Both the position numbers and the translations under genes were made by a program. 64,000 nt of DNA from WGOA01 sp964429745. GTDB lineage: Bacteria; Bacteroidota; Bacteroidia; Chitinophagales; BACL12. Below the pieces are notes generated by a model. That model had not been told where the DNA came from and did no database searches. It saw only the letters and a list, made by a program, of their open reading frames with translations. Positions 62,169 to 64,000 of the stretch are shown piece by piece. Each line of letters begins with the position of its first letter. Position 1 is the first letter of the stretch. The DNA lies in assembly GCA_964429745.1 (NCBI GenBank), contig CAYSDI010000003.1, positions 1-64,000 on the forward strand, read 5' to 3'.

Positions 62169-64000
62169 TTACTCGGCCGTGTACACAAACTTTTCGAGCA
62201 CGCTTTCGCCGTTCACCTGCCATTTGGCCAGGTAAACACCGGGTGCGCGACCGCTCAGGTCAAAACGAGCCTGGTAGCTGTTGGTGCGGCCCGCTTGCTC
62301 AGCGTGAATTAACATGCCGGTGACATCGTAGATTTCCAGGCTCAGTTCGGCAACCTTGCCCAAAGTGATGGACAGGTTAATCGTTGAAGCCGTAGGATTC
62401 GGGAAAACGTCGCTTTCCAACAGGTCCACTTCGCCCACTCGCGGAGCGCCACCACAACTGGTGGTGAAGGTTCTCAACGGGGAGCAATCGGACAGCACGC
62501 CGGTACAAAGAGCGCGGACGCACCATTCGTAACTGGTACAGGGTTCCAGACCGCCGATGCGCTTGCCCAGTTCAGCTACGGGAATTTCCAGGAAATCCGT
62601 GGTGCCCACCTTGCGGATAGAAACCAGGTAACCGGTAGCGTCAATGACCAAATTCCAGAACAGGTCAACCGTATGACGTCCGTTTACTACTTCGCCCGTT
62701 CCCGTCGGAGGCAAACAAGTGCTGCATCCGCTGGCCGGATCAATGGCAATAGTTCCCGGCTTCTGGTCAAAGCAGCCTTTGTTGTCGCGGACTGCAATTG
62801 CCGTGTAGGAACCCGGAGCCAGGTGAACCATCATCGGTTCGCTGGCGAAGGGGCCGTAGATCACCGAGCCAATTTTAACGCGGTATGGAGGCATACCGGC
62901 TTTGGCATCGTCCAGGTCAATAACCACCGAACCGAGCCCGGAAGCGCAGTCGGCGTCATTCACGGCAACCGTCAGAATTTCCAGTTCGGGTTCGCCGATG
63001 AGATAGGTCTGATTGCTGCTGCCCTCGCAACCGCCGGCATCTTCTACCACAATGCTGTTGATAGTAGCACCACCGGGTGCATTGCTGATCACAATTGGCT
63101 CGCTGGCAAATGGCCCGAGCACAAAGCTGCCATTGATCGTGACCGTATAGGGTCCCGATCCTGCACTGGCATCGTCCAGGTCAATGACTACCACACCGTT
63201 GTTGACAGAACAGCTTGTAGCAGCGGTAACCGTAACATTAGCTATGACCAGTTCGGTGTTTAAGATAATCCCCTGCGAAGCTGAAACCGTGTTGCCACAA
63301 GCATCGCTTGCCGTCCAGGTGCGGGTAATGACATTACCGCTTACTGATTCGTTGAACATCACGCTAACTGACGCGTCGCAATTGTCCACGGCAATCACCA
63401 ACGGAGGTGCAGGGGTAGGCTCACCGCAGTTCAGGTTCAGGTTGTTGGGAACACCGACCAGGTTGGGGGCAAGGTTGTCCAGCACCGTGATGATCTGCGT
63501 TGCGGAAATTGAGTTTCCTGCAGCATCCGTGGCTGTCCAGGTGCGGTTAATCGTGCGGCACTCGTCGGGACCCGGACCATAGGTTTCGTTCAGGATCACC
63601 ATCACGGCACCGTCACAATCGTCCATGGCCGTTACCAGCGCAGCGGCAGGAATGGAACCACAATCCGCGCTGATGTCCGATGGAACACCGCTTAAAACTG
63701 GCTTAGTCAGGTCGGGATTCAGCGCAATCTGTTGCGTGTAGCTCGTGGAATTTCCACAGTCATCAGTAGCAGTCCAGGTGCGCTCCAGCACACCGGCTAC
63801 CGTCACTTCCGAGAAATGAACCGTTACGTCCAGGTCGCAGTTGTCCGCAGCCGTAATGGAAGGTACCGGTGGAATGGGATCGTTGCAGTTGAGCGAAATG
63901 TTCGCAGGCTGCATGCTCAGGACCGGGGCTTGCGTGTCCGTCACGGTGATGGTTTGCGTGTGGCTGCTGCTGTTTCCGCAAGCATCCGTGGCTGTCCAGG
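62169..64000 (-). CDS. HYR-repeat secreted protein with T9SS type A sorting domain, 5' end beyond the window
   Basis: The frame stays open to position 64000 (the GTG at 63942-63944 is only internal), so the N-terminus is missing. The visible part has at least three HYR-like repeats (WTATDACGNS, DNCDxxVxVxFxE, PxNxxxNCG), then beta-sandwich modules, a fibronectin III-like domain near residue ~430 (EVVNGRHTVDLFWN...YEWCVRAL), and a final T9SS type A CTD (VFPNPTASTINLS ... LEKFVYTAE). A surface or secreted protein, possibly an adhesin; size and ligand unknown. HYR proteins of this type are long and repetitive. Confidence 0.9.
   Translation of the reverse strand, partial: WTATDACGNSSSHTQTITVTDTQAPVLSMQPANISLNCNDPIPPVPSITAADNCDLDVTVHFSEVTVAGVLERTWTATDDCGNSTSYTQQIALNPDLTKPVLSGVPSDISADCGSIPAAALVTAMDDCDGAVMVILNETYGPGPDECRTINRTWTATDAAGNSISATQIITVLDNLAPNLVGVPNNLNLNCGEPTPAPPLVIAVDNCDASVSVMFNESVSGNVITRTWTASDACGNTVSASQGIILNTELVIANVTVTAATSCSVNNGVVVIDLDDASAGSGPYTVTINGSFVLGPFASEPIVISNAPGGATINSIVVEDAGGCEGSSNQTYLIGEPELEILTVAVNDADCASGLGSVVIDLDDAKAGMPPYRVKIGSVIYGPFASEPMMVHLAPGSYTAIAVRDNKGCFDQKPGTIAIDPASGCSTCLPPTGTGEVVNGRHTVDLFWNLVIDATGYLVSIRKVGTTDFLEIPVAELGKRIGGLEPCTSYEWCVRALCTGVLSDCSPLRTFTTSCGGAPRVGEVDLLESDVFPNPTASTINLSITLGKVAELSLEIYDVTGMLIHAEQAGRTNSYQARFDLSGRAPGVYLAKWQVNGESVLEKFVYTAE

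Overview
The window reads as a piece of a high-GC member of the phylum Bacteroidota, most like the Saprospiraceae/Lewinella group (inference). Signs of this are a complete gldA-gldF-gldG gliding/type IX secretion (T9SS) operon, two PorP/SprF proteins, several secreted proteins with C-terminal T9SS sorting domains (type A in the PhoD-like phosphatase, the sugar dehydrogenase and the HYR protein; the CHU_C or 'gliding motility-associated' type B form in the protein at the left edge and the giant repeat protein), an IcmF fusion mutase, an alpha2-type glycyl-tRNA synthetase and TAnnTTTG-like -7 promoter elements. The sequence is an assembly scaffold. Two 100-N gaps each sit between two identical 55-bp stretches, so both are probably contig-end overlaps rather than missing DNA.

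Left part (1-15.2 kb): the tail of a CHU_C surface protein, uvrA, an ECF sigma factor with a small downstream gene, a membrane protein, recA, a CpcT/CpeT-like lipoprotein, glyS, the operon gldA-gldF-gldG-DUF4340, and a TetR regulator with a palindromic operator. Next (15.2-18.1 kb) comes a 35-bp tandem repeat array with an adjacent DnaA box in front of dnaN, then a secreted S1/P1-nuclease or zinc phospholipase C-like enzyme whose 3' end crosses the second gap.

Middle (18.2-43 kb): cysH (APS reductase) with an epimerase; an aldo/keto reductase with a membrane LytTR regulator; small exported proteins; a minus-strand cluster made of a split transketolase (N half and C half) with two paralogous exported von Willebrand A proteins between the halves, followed by a class III aminotransferase; icmF with ogt; a PhoD-like phosphatase, a glucose/sorbosone dehydrogenase-like protein and an SGNH hydrolase; a HAD hydrolase, a tRNA with CAU anticodon, a small sensor kinase and an outer-membrane beta-barrel protein.

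Right part (42-64 kb): a surface/secretion locus on the minus strand, ordered OmpA-PD40-TPR protein, PorP/SprF, then a 2794-residue adhesin-like protein (IgGFc-binding-type head, 22 tandem ~95-residue Big_9/cadherin-like repeats, CHU_C tail) closed by a strong terminator, with a second porP/sprF behind it. After this come a PAP2 protein, rpoN, asnS with a coiled-coil insertion, an AT-richer methyltransferase, an aldo/keto reductase, a 2-oxoglutarate/Fe(II)-type oxygenase, and the C-terminal part of a HYR-repeat T9SS protein that runs off the right edge.

The most unusual signals are: exact TAnnTTTG boxes 3-6 nt in front of the start codons of five genes (likely leaderless mRNAs); a 12-mer that follows the stop codons of three neighbouring genes around recA; the giant repeat adhesin with its own secretion partners; the VWA pair inside the split transketolase cluster, one of which seems to start at AUU; and the repeat array with DnaA box before dnaN.
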